A stretch of 64,000 nt of DNA from Bacillota bacterium. Lineage in GTDB: Bacteria > Bacillota > Sulfobacillia > Sulfobacillales > Sulfobacillaceae. The notes under the pieces are model-generated. The model searched no databases. It saw only the letters and a program-made list of their open reading frames with translations, and was not told the origin of the DNA. The position numbers and the translations under genes were made by a program. Position 1 is the first letter of the stretch. Every line of letters begins with the position of its first letter. Positions 45,876 through 54,974 of the stretch are shown in pieces. Location: positions 31,241-95,240 of the forward strand of contig JAKACZ010000011.1 of NCBI GenBank assembly GCA_021820965.1, written 5' to 3'.

Positions 45876-46683
45876 CCGCTCTCCCTGCCTTCCAGGCCGC
45901 CTGCACCACGGCGGAGATGTCGATATTGACCGATGGGGCGGCGTCCAAGCCCAGGTGCAGAAAAAACTCGATATTCCCTTGAGGCCCGCGAATAGGCGAC
46001 GCCGTCAGCCCCCGTATCGAATATCCAAGCACCTTAGCCGCGCTGATCACGCTATGCAACACCTCGCGGTGCACTCCGGGATCACGCACCACCCCGCCTT
46101 TGCCCAGTCGTTCCGGTCCGGCTTCAAACTGTGGCTTGACCAGCGCAACCACCGAGCCTTGGGCCGAGACCAGGGTTCGCAGGGGGTCTAAGAGCAGTTT
46201 TAATCCGATAAACGCGGCGTCAATCGAAGCCCCGTCCACCGGCACGTCACCGCGAAACTGACTGGGGAGCAAGTAGCGGGCATTGGTGCGCTCCATCACC
46301 ACCACCCGGTGGTCCTGGCGCAGCCGCCAGTCTAGCTGCCCGTACCCGACGTCGACGGCATATACTTTAGAGGCACCCCGTTGAAGCCAGCAGTCGGTGA
46401 ATCCGCCCGTCGACGCCCCCACATCTATCACCCGCCAGCCGACCGGATCGATAGCAAACTCGGTCAACGCGTGGGCGAGCTTAAAACCACCGCGGCTGAC
46501 AAAGGGCAGTGCTTGGGCCACATCAATCGAATCGCCGGCACCTAAAAGGCGGCCGCTCTTGGTTTCCACGCGGCCATTGACTAGCACCTGGCCCGCCATG
46601 ATGAGCGCCTGCGCCCGGCTTCGAGTGTCGCTCAGCCCCTCTTCCACCATCCGGCGGTCCAACCGCACCCGGGGCTCGGTCAT
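45868..46683 (-). CDS. tlyA: TlyA-family rRNA 2'-O-methyltransferase
   Basis: 271 residues. The N-terminal S4 RNA-binding domain (RLDRRMVEEGLSDTRSRAQA, VLVNGRVETKSG) is followed by an FtsJ-like SAM methyltransferase with VIDVGASTGGFTDCWLQRGA near residue 90 and VALVKPQFEAG near 185. TlyA methylates 16S and 23S rRNA in other bacteria; older annotations call it hemolysin. The start at 46683 overlaps the dxs stop as ATGA, and the longer frame from 46716 is rejected. Confidence 0.95.
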   Translation of the reverse strand: MTEPRVRLDRRMVEEGLSDTRSRAQALIMAGQVLVNGRVETKSGRLLGAGDSIDVAQALPFVSRGGFKLAHALTEFAIDPVGWRVIDVGASTGGFTDCWLQRGASKVYAVDVGYGQLDWRLRQDHRVVVMERTNARYLLPSQFRGDVPVDGASIDAAFIGLKLLLDPLRTLVSAQGSVVALVKPQFEAGPERLGKGGVVRDPGVHREVLHSVISAAKVLGYSIRGLTASPIRGPQGNIEFFLHLGLDAAPSVNIDISAVVQAAWKAGRADA

Positions 46684-48572
46684 GCCCGCGACTTTGCGGC
46701 CAGTTGGCTGAGCCAATCGTGCGCCTTGCGGGTGAGCGCTTCGGCAGATAGGTCATACAGATCCAAGTAATAATCGGTAGGCCCATGGTCAATGAAGACG
46801 TCAGGCAGTCCCTCCAACCGAACGGGCATCGCGATTGTGCGTTCAGCCAGCCATTCCGCCACTGCCGACCCAAATCCGCCGGCCCGCGAGTGCTCCTCCA
46901 GCGTCATCAGGGCACCGCTTTCTTTGACCGCCCGGGTCAGTGCCAGGTCGTCTAGCGGCTTGACGAAGCGGGCGTTAATCACGCCCACATCATAACCCGA
47001 CGCCCTTAGCCGGTCACGAACCTCCAGCGCGCGATAGACCATGGGGCCCAGCGCCAGGATGGTTAGATCCTGGCCATGGTCGAGCCATTCGGCCCGACCC
47101 CACTCTATCGGCTCAATCGGTCCGTCCACCGGCAGGCCCCGCCCAGGACCGCGTGGATATCGTAGGGCCACGGGCCCCGGCCGGTCCAAGGCTGCCTTAA
47201 TCAGCCGGCGCATTTCGGCTTCATCCTTGCCCATGGCAATTTCGATCCGGGGCACGGTTCTTAGATAGGCCAGATCATAGATGCCTTGGTGGGTTGCGCC
47301 ATCCCCGCCGACCAATCCGGCCCGGTCGATGGCAAACAACACCGGCAGGTTTTGGTGGCAGACATCGTGGATCACCTGGTCATAGGCCCGCTGCAGGAAG
47401 GTGCTGTAAACCGCAAATACCGGCTTAAGGCCTGCCATCGCCAGCCCGGCGGCAAAAGTGGCGGCGTGCTGCTCGGCAATGCCGACGTCAAAGTACCGTG
47501 CGGGAAACTGCGACTGGAAATAGTCCAGTTTGGTGCCATCGGGCATCGCCGCGGTAATGGCCACGATGTCGGAGCGTTGTGCCGCCAACTCGACCAGGGT
47601 GCGGCTGAAGACCTGGCTATACGTGGCCGCCTCCCCCTTTTTCAGCATTTTGCCGGAGGCGACTTCAAAGGGTCCCGGCCCGTGGAACTGGACCGGGCGC
47701 TCTTCCGCCGGCCGATATCCCCGGCCTTTTTGGGTAATGGCGTGGATGACCACGGGCCCTGGATAAATGCGGGCATTTCGCAGTACTGGTATCAGGCTCG
47801 TCAAGTCGTGTCCGTCGACCGGGCCGAAATATTTGAAGCCAAGTTCCTCGAACACGTTCCCGGGTATGACCGCGTGGTGCAGCACATCTTTAATGCGCTC
47901 ACCGGCACGCCGAAGCGGACCGCCAAAGACCGGCAGTGACTCCAAAATGGCGTCAATGTCTTGCTTGACTCGAAGATACCCGGGAGCGGTGCGCAAATCG
48001 GTCAGGTAGCGGGAAAACGCCCCCACATTGGGCGCAATCGACATCGAATTGTCGTTCACCACCACCACCATGCGGGTGTTAAGGTGGCCCAGCTGGTTCA
48101 TGGCTTCCCAGGCCATCCCGGCCGTTAGCGCCCCATCCCCAATCACACAGACAACATCGTAATCCGCGCCGCTTAAGTCACGGGCCACAGCCATGCCGAG
48201 GGCGCCCGACAGAGAGGTGCCGGCATGGCCCGCTTCCCACACGTCAAAGGGGCTTTCATGCCGCTTTAAGAAGCCGGACAGCCCCCGGAGCTGCCGAATG
48301 GTGTCGAATTGTTGCAAACGCCCCGTTACCAGTTTATGCGCATAGGCTTGATGCCCGATGTCGAAGACAATTTTATCTTCCGGGGTATGGTACACATAAT
48401 GGAGCGCCAAGATCAGTTCAACCGCCCCCAGGCTGGCACCGATATGACCACCGGTTCGGGCGGTGGTCGCCACGATGTGCTCACGCAGTTCTTGGGCTAG
48501 CCGCTCAAGCTGGGCTACAGTAAAATGACGAAAATCTTCGGGAGACTGAATCCCCTCTAAGAGCGTGGTCAT
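46680..48572 (-). CDS. dxs: 1-deoxy-D-xylulose-5-phosphate synthase
   Basis: About 630 residues, a ThDP-dependent enzyme of the MEP isoprenoid pathway joining pyruvate and glyceraldehyde 3-phosphate. It shows GGHIGASLGAVELILALHYV near residue 40, FDIGHQAYAHKLVTGR, the ThDP motif GDGALTAGMAWEAMNQ near 150 with NDN, and the transketolase C-terminal YPRGPGRG and LEEHSRAGGFGSAV. ATG 48572 with AAGGAGAGG is chosen; the frame to 48671 overlaps ispA. Next to ispA, as in Bacillus. Confidence 0.98.
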   Translation of the reverse strand: MTTLLEGIQSPEDFRHFTVAQLERLAQELREHIVATTARTGGHIGASLGAVELILALHYVYHTPEDKIVFDIGHQAYAHKLVTGRLQQFDTIRQLRGLSGFLKRHESPFDVWEAGHAGTSLSGALGMAVARDLSGADYDVVCVIGDGALTAGMAWEAMNQLGHLNTRMVVVVNDNSMSIAPNVGAFSRYLTDLRTAPGYLRVKQDIDAILESLPVFGGPLRRAGERIKDVLHHAVIPGNVFEELGFKYFGPVDGHDLTSLIPVLRNARIYPGPVVIHAITQKGRGYRPAEERPVQFHGPGPFEVASGKMLKKGEAATYSQVFSRTLVELAAQRSDIVAITAAMPDGTKLDYFQSQFPARYFDVGIAEQHAATFAAGLAMAGLKPVFAVYSTFLQRAYDQVIHDVCHQNLPVLFAIDRAGLVGGDGATHQGIYDLAYLRTVPRIEIAMGKDEAEMRRLIKAALDRPGPVALRYPRGPGRGLPVDGPIEPIEWGRAEWLDHGQDLTILALGPMVYRALEVRDRLRASGYDVGVINARFVKPLDDLALTRAVKESGALMTLEEHSRAGGFGSAVAEWLAERTIAMPVRLEGLPDVFIDHGPTDYYLDLYDLSAEALTRKAHDWLSQLAAKSRA

Positions 48573-48582
48573 AATCCTCTCC

Positions 48583-49461
48583 TTACCAGGTCCGTTCCGC
48601 GGCAAACCGCAGAAGTCCGTCCAACAGACCGGCCCGCGCCGGATCCAGCCCCGCCAAGGCCTCGCGCACATGCTCCGACAATAAAGACCGTGCAGTCTTT
48701 ATGCCCACCAGCCGAGGATACGTCGCTTTGCCCAATCCCGCATCGGTCCCCGTGGCTTTCCCAAGGCGGGCGGCATCTCCGACTACATTCAAAATATCAT
48801 CCACCATTTGAAAAGCCAACCCGAAGTGCCGGCCAAAGCGGCCAAGCTCGAAAGCCGCCTGGTCGTCTCCGACCAATTGCGCCGGAATGGTGAGGCTCGC
48901 TTCAAAGAGGGCTCCGGTTTTTTTCTCATGGATCTCTTGAAGCGCCTTTACACTAATCTCTTGACGTTCAGAGGCTAAATCTTGTATCTGTCCCCGCACC
49001 AATCCCTGTCGCCCTGCCTTATACGCCAACGTCCCCATGGCCTTCACGACGCCGGATGCGGGAAACCCCAGGTCGTAGAGTTCGGCCATCTTGACAAACG
49101 CTTCGGTCAACAGCGCGTCGCCAGCTAAAATGGCCGTCGCTTCACCAAACACCTTATGGGAGGTAGGCCGTCCCCGGCGCATGTCATCGTTGTCCATAGC
49201 GGGCAGGTCATCATGAATGAGTGAGTAAGTATGCAGGTACTCGACCGCCAGCGCCGCCGGTTTCAGGCGGTCCGGCTCGATGCCCACATACGCACCGCCG
49301 GCTAATACCAGTTGGGGTCGCACTCGCTTTCCGCCCGCCGTGAGAGAGTATTGCATGGCCTCCTCGACACTGCCCTTCTCAGACCCCATCCCCGCCACGT
49401 CGTCCAGAATCCACTGATCAATCAGCCGGCGGGATTCCACTATCCACGTCCCTGCATCCAC
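48583..49461 (-). CDS. ispA: Polyprenyl (farnesyl) diphosphate synthase
   Basis: 292 residues. The first Asp-rich motif is HDDLPAMDNDDMRRG near residue 85 and the second is FQMVDDILNVVGD near 215. Lys/Arg substrate residues lie in GGKRVRPQL near 48. It condenses IPP with DMAPP/GPP to farnesyl or geranylgeranyl diphosphate. GTG start preceded by GGGGGACAGG. It is packed 2 bases after xseB. Confidence 0.96.
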   Translation of the reverse strand: MDAGTWIVESRRLIDQWILDDVAGMGSEKGSVEEAMQYSLTAGGKRVRPQLVLAGGAYVGIEPDRLKPAALAVEYLHTYSLIHDDLPAMDNDDMRRGRPTSHKVFGEATAILAGDALLTEAFVKMAELYDLGFPASGVVKAMGTLAYKAGRQGLVRGQIQDLASERQEISVKALQEIHEKKTGALFEASLTIPAQLVGDDQAAFELGRFGRHFGLAFQMVDDILNVVGDAARLGKATGTDAGLGKATYPRLVGIKTARSLLSEHVREALAGLDPARAGLLDGLLRFAAERTW

Positions 49462-49463
49462 GA

Positions 49464-49676
49464 CTACCTGTCCCCCGCGTTCTCCATCAATTCGGGCGAG
49501 ATGGCGGACTCGGCCCGCGCCAACAACCGGTCAGCCTGACCGCTCAAACGCTTGGCCTCCTCATACAAGCGCAAGCTCTCACCCAAGGGCTCGCGCCCGG
49601 CTTCCAGCCGCTTTACGATTTCCTCCAGCCGGGCCATAATCTCTTCATACTTGTCGAGCCCCGGTTCGTCACTCAT
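49464..49676 (-). CDS. xseB: Exodeoxyribonuclease VII small subunit
   Basis: 70 residues, helical, with the typical EEIMARLEEIVKRLEAGREP and SLRLYEEAKRLSGQADRLLA. It forms the multimeric clamp around XseA. The start overlaps the end of xseA by 8 bases (ATGAGTGA), indicating translational coupling. Confidence 0.97.
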   Translation of the reverse strand: MSDEPGLDKYEEIMARLEEIVKRLEAGREPLGESLRLYEEAKRLSGQADRLLARAESAISPELMENAGDR

Positions 49677-50871
49677 TCTGGCCGCCCTCCTGCTCCACCC
49701 GTGTCATCCAAAGACTGCCGTCATCCCAATGGATTTCATACGGCTCATTCCATTGTACCGCACTTCGTTTGACCAATTGGCCGCTTCTATCCGTCACATA
49801 GGCGTAGCCGCGCTCCAGCGGGAGCTTGGGGTTTAAAAGCGGCAACCGGCTTTCCAGGCTCGCCAGGATGTGCCGGGATTCGGTCAAAACCCGTTCATAT
49901 GCGCGCTCGGTCCGTTCATCCAAACGGTCCAGCCAGTGACGCTGTTCCCGAAACAACGTGTCGGGATGCCTCAGCAGCCCATGCTCGGTCCAGCCCGACA
50001 AGCGGTCACGTTCCCACCTCAGACGATTTTTCCAGGCGGCATCCAGTCGATCGGCTAACGTCCTCTGCCAAGTCAAAAGCTGATGAAACTCCGGCACCGC
50101 CAGTTCCGCCGCCGCCGACGGTGTGGGCGCGCGAAGATCCGCGGCGAGGTCCACTAAGGTGGTATCAATTTCGTGGCCAACAGCGGCAATCACTGGCACG
50201 GGGCACCCATACACTGCCCGCACCACCCGCTCGTCGTTAAAGGCGGCCAAATCCTCTTTGGCCCCGCCGCCGCGGCCGATGATAACAACATCAGCCGGTC
50301 CCTGAGGAACCCGGCTCATGGCCTCGACTATGCTAACCGGTGCATCCCGACCCTGCACCGTCACTGGATACAAAATCACCGCCATCCCCGGATACCGCCG
50401 GCCAATCACGGTTTGGATATCGTGTCGGGCGGCGCCGGTGTTGGACGTCACTACCGCCACCGCCTGGGGAATCAACGGCAAGGGCCGTTTAGGCCGAGAA
50501 AACAGGCCTTCTTCATACAGCCGCCGTTTCAGTTGTTCCAGCTCCAAATCCTGCGAGCCCCGTCCCATGTCGCGAACACGACTGACGTACAGCTGGGTTT
50601 GGCCATCGCGTTCGAAAACGCCGACGCGGCCATACGCCATGACCGCCATGCCGTCCTTAAGCGGTTCGGACAGGTTCAAGGCGTCGCGCCGAAACAGGAC
50701 GCCCCGAATTTGCGCGCTCTGATCCTTTAAGGTGAAGTACCAATGGCCGGAGGTGTGGTGCTTGACGCCGCTCAGCTCCCCCACCACCCAGACACGCTGC
50801 CAGTCCGGTACACCCTCGACAACCCGGCGGATGGCGCTCACCAGTTCGCTGACGGTAATCGGCGCATCCAT
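49669..50871 (-). CDS. xseA: Exodeoxyribonuclease VII large subunit
   Basis: 400 residues. The N-terminal OB fold has VWVVGELSGVKHHTSGHWYF. The catalytic domain has VVTSNTGAARHDI, VIIGRGGGAKEDLAAFNDE and the AVGHEIDTTLVDLAADLRAP motif near residue 230, then a coiled coil and the LERGYAYV tail. It degrades single-stranded DNA in both directions together with XseB. Its ATG overlaps the folD stop. Confidence 0.97.
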   Translation of the reverse strand: MDAPITVSELVSAIRRVVEGVPDWQRVWVVGELSGVKHHTSGHWYFTLKDQSAQIRGVLFRRDALNLSEPLKDGMAVMAYGRVGVFERDGQTQLYVSRVRDMGRGSQDLELEQLKRRLYEEGLFSRPKRPLPLIPQAVAVVTSNTGAARHDIQTVIGRRYPGMAVILYPVTVQGRDAPVSIVEAMSRVPQGPADVVIIGRGGGAKEDLAAFNDERVVRAVYGCPVPVIAAVGHEIDTTLVDLAADLRAPTPSAAAELAVPEFHQLLTWQRTLADRLDAAWKNRLRWERDRLSGWTEHGLLRHPDTLFREQRHWLDRLDERTERAYERVLTESRHILASLESRLPLLNPKLPLERGYAYVTDRSGQLVKRSAVQWNEPYEIHWDDGSLWMTRVEQEGGQNE

Positions 50872-51722
50872 CAGCGCCCAACCTGATCACAATAGGCAAG
50901 CCAGGTGTTTTGCATGAGTTCGGCAATGGTCATGGGCCCAATGCCGCCAGGCACGGGCGTCACAGCGCTGGCGAGTTCCTCGGCGTGCTGACTCACAACA
51001 TCCCCGACAATGCCGTGGTCGGTACGGTGGATACCCACATCCACCACCACCGCGCCCGGTTTAATCCAGGTGCCATCAACCAGCCCCGGCCGCCCCGCGG
51101 CGGCGACCAGGATGTCCGCTTGGCGAGCAATATCCGCCGATCCCAAGGTTCGCGAGTGCACAATGGTGACGGTGGCCTGCTTTTGCATCAACATAAGCGC
51201 CGCGGGCAGCCCCACCAACGCGCTGCGCCCAATCACCACCGCCCGCCGGCCCGCAACAGGAATATGATAATGCGCCAGAATATCCATGATGCCAACGGCG
51301 GTACACGGCCGCAAACCCGGAATATTCTGGGCCAACGAGCCTTGACTTAACCGGGTCAATCCATCCACGTCCTTCTTTGCATCAATGTGGTCCAAAATTG
51401 GTTGTCGATCAATGTGCGGCGGCAGCGGGAACTGCACCAAAATCCCGTTTACCCCCGGGTCCTGGTTGAGCGCTTCCACCACCGCCCGCACATCCTCGGT
51501 GCGACTTTGCTCGGGCAGCCGACGCTCGATGGACCGCATGCCGGCCGCGACCGCCGCCTGATGTTTTAACCCGACGTAGATTTGAGACGGTGCATCCTCA
51601 CCCACCAACACCACCGCCAAGCCGGGAACCGTCCCTCGTTGCCGACGCTCCTCCGCCACATAAGTTTTTACCCGCTCCCGGATTTCCGCCGCCACCGGCT
51701 TCCCTAACAGCTTTTGTGCCAT
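50871..51722 (-). CDS. folD: Methylenetetrahydrofolate dehydrogenase/cyclohydrolase
   Basis: 283 residues, bifunctional. Motifs: VGEDAPSQIYVGLKHQAAV (catalytic Tyr and Lys near residue 50), GILVQFPLPPHID near 97, and the NADP-binding GRSALVGLPAALMLM near 165, followed by PVPGGIGPMTIAELMQNT at the C-terminus. It interconverts one-carbon folate forms in the cytoplasm. AAGGGGG precedes the ATG, which overlaps the 3' end of the Kae1-like gene by 19 bases. Confidence 0.98.
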   Translation of the reverse strand: MAQKLLGKPVAAEIRERVKTYVAEERRQRGTVPGLAVVLVGEDAPSQIYVGLKHQAAVAAGMRSIERRLPEQSRTEDVRAVVEALNQDPGVNGILVQFPLPPHIDRQPILDHIDAKKDVDGLTRLSQGSLAQNIPGLRPCTAVGIMDILAHYHIPVAGRRAVVIGRSALVGLPAALMLMQKQATVTIVHSRTLGSADIARQADILVAAAGRPGLVDGTWIKPGAVVVDVGIHRTDHGIVGDVVSQHAEELASAVTPVPGGIGPMTIAELMQNTWLAYCDQVGR

Positions 51723-52675
51723 AAGTCCCCCTTGTCACGCCTCAAGGCGTCCAGCCCGAGATAGGCCACGCCCACGGCATTATCCCGGCTCCACTCCGGA
51801 TCCGAAAACCAAAGCCGCCAGCCCGCGTCCGCCAAAAGGTCCCCCATACGGCGCCGGAGCCGGGTGTTGGCGGCGACGCCGCCCACCACCAGCAAATCTC
51901 CACCCAATGGGGACGCTCGTTGCACCAAAAGACCCAAGCCTTGCGCAATCGACTCCAATACTCCGCGCGCCACCGCTCCCGGTTCGCGCCCTGCATCCAA
52001 CGCGCGCTGGGCCGCCGCCTCGGGACCGGAAAAGCTGATCCGCCAAAGGCCGTCCTTGAGTCGCGGCCGGCTCCAGGGGATGGGTTCGACATCGTGGCCG
52101 GATTGGGAGAGACGATCCAACTCAGGTCCGGCGGGAAAGCCAAAACCCAGCCGCACTCCGATGCGATCAACAAATTGGCCGACGTAGAGATCGTCTGTCG
52201 ACGCCACCGTCTCAATCCGAAACCCAGTAGCCGCCGGCGTGACGGAAAGTAGCTCAGTCGTTCCCCCGGACAGATGAAACGCGTAAAATGCTCCCTTCAC
52301 ATTCAGTCCGGTCCCGGCAAGTCCCGCGCGAATGTGACCTTCCTGGTGGGTAGTGCGCAAGAGCGGAACCTGGGCGACCGAGGCAATAGCACGCGCCACG
52401 CCTTCACCCGCCAAAAACGGGGGGAGATAGGAGGCTGGGTTCGGTCTAGGCGCAACCGATACTGAGACCCCGACTAAGTCGTCGGGATCTATGCGGCCCA
52501 TCACCTCTTCCACCAGTTCGGGGAGGTTTTTCACGTGGCCAAAGACCGCTTCGCTGGGTTTCAGCCCCCGCTTCCCCTGGGGCACAGCGAGAACCCGCCG
52601 GGCTTGGTGCCACTGCCCGGATACGCATACCGCCGCCACCGACGTCGTATACGCGCTGGTGTCGATGCCTAGCAT
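51704..52675 (-). CDS. Kae1/TsaD-like domain protein (paralogue)
   Basis: 323 residues of the ASKHA/Kae1 superfamily: LGIDTSAYTTSVA at the N-terminus, metal-type HxxxH in TTHQEGHIRAG near residue 105, AFHLSGGTTELL near 130, GVRLGFGFPAGPELDRL near 170 and VVGGVAANTRLRRR near 265. It is shorter and more diverged than true TsaD (t6A synthesis), so a genuine tsaD is expected elsewhere. The gene commonly sits beside folD/nusB in some Clostridia. The ATG at 52675 overlaps nothing and lies 7 bases after the nusB stop. Its specific role is unknown. Confidence 0.8.
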   Translation of the reverse strand: MLGIDTSAYTTSVAAVCVSGQWHQARRVLAVPQGKRGLKPSEAVFGHVKNLPELVEEVMGRIDPDDLVGVSVSVAPRPNPASYLPPFLAGEGVARAIASVAQVPLLRTTHQEGHIRAGLAGTGLNVKGAFYAFHLSGGTTELLSVTPAATGFRIETVASTDDLYVGQFVDRIGVRLGFGFPAGPELDRLSQSGHDVEPIPWSRPRLKDGLWRISFSGPEAAAQRALDAGREPGAVARGVLESIAQGLGLLVQRASPLGGDLLVVGGVAANTRLRRRMGDLLADAGWRLWFSDPEWSRDNAVGVAYLGLDALRRDKGDLWHKSC

Positions 52676-52682
52676 CCAGGGA

Positions 52683-53108
52683 TCATGACCTTGGTCGATC
52701 AGGATCACCTTCCGGTCGGAGATGCGCGGCGATAGTACCCAGCACGCCGTTGACAAACCGTTTGGCGTCGTCCGTGCTGTAATCCTGGGCTAATTCCAAC
52801 GCCTCGTCGATAATCACCGAGATAGGCACGTCCGATTGGTAAGCCAATTCGTAGCACGCCAGGCGCAGGATGTTTCGGTCGATAGGCGGCATGCGCTCCA
52901 CCCGCCAGTCCCGGGCGGCCTCACCGATCCATTGATCCAGCTGCTGACGCTGGGCCACCGTGCCTTCCGCCAGGCGCCGCGCGTATATGCCGTCTGCGGG
53001 GTCGAGCCCGGCTAAACTTCGATCCAATACTTCCGGCAAGGCACTATGCGCCACATCATTTTCAAACAGCACTCTCAATGCCAATTCTCTGGCATGGTGG
53101 CGAGCCAC
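52683..53108 (-). CDS. nusB: Transcription antitermination factor NusB
   Basis: 141 residues, all-helical. ARHHARELALRVLFEND at the start, DWRVERMPPIDRNILRLACYE near residue 70 and VIIDEALELAQDYSTDDAKR then FVNGVLG near 110 are the conserved elements. It forms an RNA-binding complex with NusE/S10 for rRNA transcription. GTG start with GGGAGGGG. Confidence 0.97.
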   Translation of the reverse strand: MARHHARELALRVLFENDVAHSALPEVLDRSLAGLDPADGIYARRLAEGTVAQRQQLDQWIGEAARDWRVERMPPIDRNILRLACYELAYQSDVPISVIIDEALELAQDYSTDDAKRFVNGVLGTIAAHLRPEGDPDRPRS

Positions 53109-53120
53109 CGAACCCCTCCC

Positions 53121-53522
53121 TTATCGCTCGACTCCGGGGCTGTCCGTCTGGCCGCCCGAGCCGCTGAATGACACGGCTATGATGTGAATGTCGACGCTTT
53201 GCACCAAAAGGCCGGTGGCCCGCTCCACTTCCCGCTTAACTTCTTCCTGTGCCCGCTGGGCCACCTCGGGGATGCGCACGCCCCAATCGACAATGAGGTG
53301 CAGGGACAAGGTCACCTGGCGTCCGTCGACGTCCACCCGCACCCCGCGGGTGGGCGAGCGCCGGCCCAACATGTCGTTAAGACCGGACGCGATCCCCCCG
53401 CCGACACCCGACACCCCTTCGACGCCAAGCACTGCCATGGCGGCAATTTCCCCGATGACATCATGTGTCACGTGAATGGTCGGAACTGCCGGGATCAGCC
53501 CCGCGCTGCCGCTTTCCTCCAT
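53121..53522 (-). CDS. Asp23/Gls24 (YqhY/AmaP-type) envelope stress family protein
   Basis: 133 residues. The Asp23 core is seen: THDVIGEIAAMAVLGVEGV near residue 18, a conserved RGVRVDVDGRQVTLSLHLIVD strand pair and a helix with VAQRAQEEVKREVERATGL, ending VDIHIIAVSF. In Bacillus the equivalent yqhY lies between accC and nusB exactly as here and is linked to acetyl-CoA carboxylase control. AAGGAGGAAGG precedes the ATG. Confidence 0.95.
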   Translation of the reverse strand: MEESGSAGLIPAVPTIHVTHDVIGEIAAMAVLGVEGVSGVGGGIASGLNDMLGRRSPTRGVRVDVDGRQVTLSLHLIVDWGVRIPEVAQRAQEEVKREVERATGLLVQSVDIHIIAVSFSGSGGQTDSPGVER

Positions 53523-53536
53523 TCAGCCTTCCTCCT

Positions 53537-54883
53537 TCATGCACCCTTAAACCGCTCCGCCAGGAAATTGATATGGATGTTGCCGTGGCGGAATTCTTGG
53601 TCTGCCATCAATACCTGGTGCATGCCGATGGTGGTCTTCACGCCGTCCACCCGAAATTCGTCCAGGGCTCGTGCCATCCGCTGGATGGCCTCCTCCCGGT
53701 CGCGGCCCCAGGTGACAACCTTGGCCAACAAGGAGTCATAATAGGGTTGAACCGTGTATCCTTCCTTCGCCGCCGCATCCACCCGCACCCAGGGACCGCC
53801 GGGTTCGTCCCAGGTGGTGACGGTGCCGGGACTGGGGCGGAACCCCAGATCGGGGTCTTCGGCGTTAATGCGGCATTCAATGCTCCAACCGCGGAATTCG
53901 ATATCGTCCTGGCTAAAGCTGAGCGGCAGGCCGGCCGCGACCCGAATTTGCTCCTTGACAATGTCGATGCCGGTGATGAACTCGGTGCAGGGATGTTCAA
54001 CCTGCACGCGGGTATTCATTTCCATGAAGTAAAAATGACCCGCCTGGTCCAGTAAGAACTCCAAGGTACCGGCGCTCTGGTAATGGACGGCACGGGCTGC
54101 CGCCGCGGCCGCTTCGCTCATGCGGCGGCGAATTTCCGGCGTCACCCCGGCCGACGGCGCTTCCTCCAAAACCTTCTGTCGACGCCGTTGCAGTGAGCTT
54201 TCGCGCTCACCCAACGTCACCACCTGGCCCTCTTTGTCCGCCATCACCTGGATTTCAATGTGCCGCGGATTTATCAGGTATTTTTCCAAATAGACGTCGC
54301 CCTGCCCAAACGCCGATTTCGCTTCGCGGCTGGCGCGTTCCAGCGCGTCAGCCAGCCCGCCCGCGTCCTCGACAATGCGGATGCCGCGGCCCCCCCCGCC
54401 AAAGGATGCCTTGACCAAAATGGGGTAGCCGATTTGGTCGGCCACTTCTCGCGCCTCGTCCAAATCGCTGACGGTGCCCTCGGTGCCCGGTACCACCGGA
54501 ACCCCGGCATCTTTCATAATTTGGCGGGCCCCAGCCTTAATCCCCATCTGGCGAATCGCCTCGGCCGGCGGCCCGATAAACACTAAACCCCAGGTTTCGC
54601 ACACCCGGGCAAAATGATCGTTTTCCGACAAGAATCCATAGCCGGGATGAATAGCCTCCGCGCCGGTATGCACTGCCGCATTGATGATATTAGGTATATG
54701 TAGGTAACTTAAGGTCGACTGTGCCGGGCCAATCGGAAAGGCTTCGTCCGCGTATGCCACGTGTGGCGCGTCTTTATCCGCCTCCGAGTACACGGCAACC
54801 GTCTGAATTCCAAGTTCCTTGGCCGCCCGCATGACGCGAATCGCAATTTCGCCGCGGTTCGCGACCAAAATCTTTTTGAACAC
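53537..54883 (-). CDS. accC: Acetyl-CoA carboxylase, biotin carboxylase subunit
   Basis: 448 residues, ATP-grasp enzyme carboxylating biotin on AccB. MFKKILVANRGEIAIRVMRA at the N-terminus, HPGYGFLSEND near residue 80, the Gly-rich ASFGGGGRGIRIV near 160, and MEMNTRVQVEHPCTEFITG near 285 are all present. GTG start with GGGGAGGTGG. Unlike the usual accB-accC order, the 90 bases upstream hold no accB; spoIIIAH comes directly next, so AccB must be encoded elsewhere. Confidence 0.98.
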   Translation of the reverse strand: MFKKILVANRGEIAIRVMRAAKELGIQTVAVYSEADKDAPHVAYADEAFPIGPAQSTLSYLHIPNIINAAVHTGAEAIHPGYGFLSENDHFARVCETWGLVFIGPPAEAIRQMGIKAGARQIMKDAGVPVVPGTEGTVSDLDEAREVADQIGYPILVKASFGGGGRGIRIVEDAGGLADALERASREAKSAFGQGDVYLEKYLINPRHIEIQVMADKEGQVVTLGERESSLQRRRQKVLEEAPSAGVTPEIRRRMSEAAAAAARAVHYQSAGTLEFLLDQAGHFYFMEMNTRVQVEHPCTEFITGIDIVKEQIRVAAGLPLSFSQDDIEFRGWSIECRINAEDPDLGFRPSPGTVTTWDEPGGPWVRVDAAAKEGYTVQPYYDSLLAKVVTWGRDREEAIQRMARALDEFRVDGVKTTIGMHQVLMADQEFRHGNIHINFLAERFKGA

Positions 54884-54974
54884 CTAGCCACCTCCCCTTC
54901 TTCCCTTGATAAATAGACCATATGCCAGAAGAGATGTCTAGAGGGACGGCCAGGCCGCCCCTCTAGCGCCGCAC

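Noticed and set aside
47286..47939. 217-codon open frame opposite dxs
   Set aside because: Antisense to strongly conserved dxs sequence; the frame exists because of high third-position GC.
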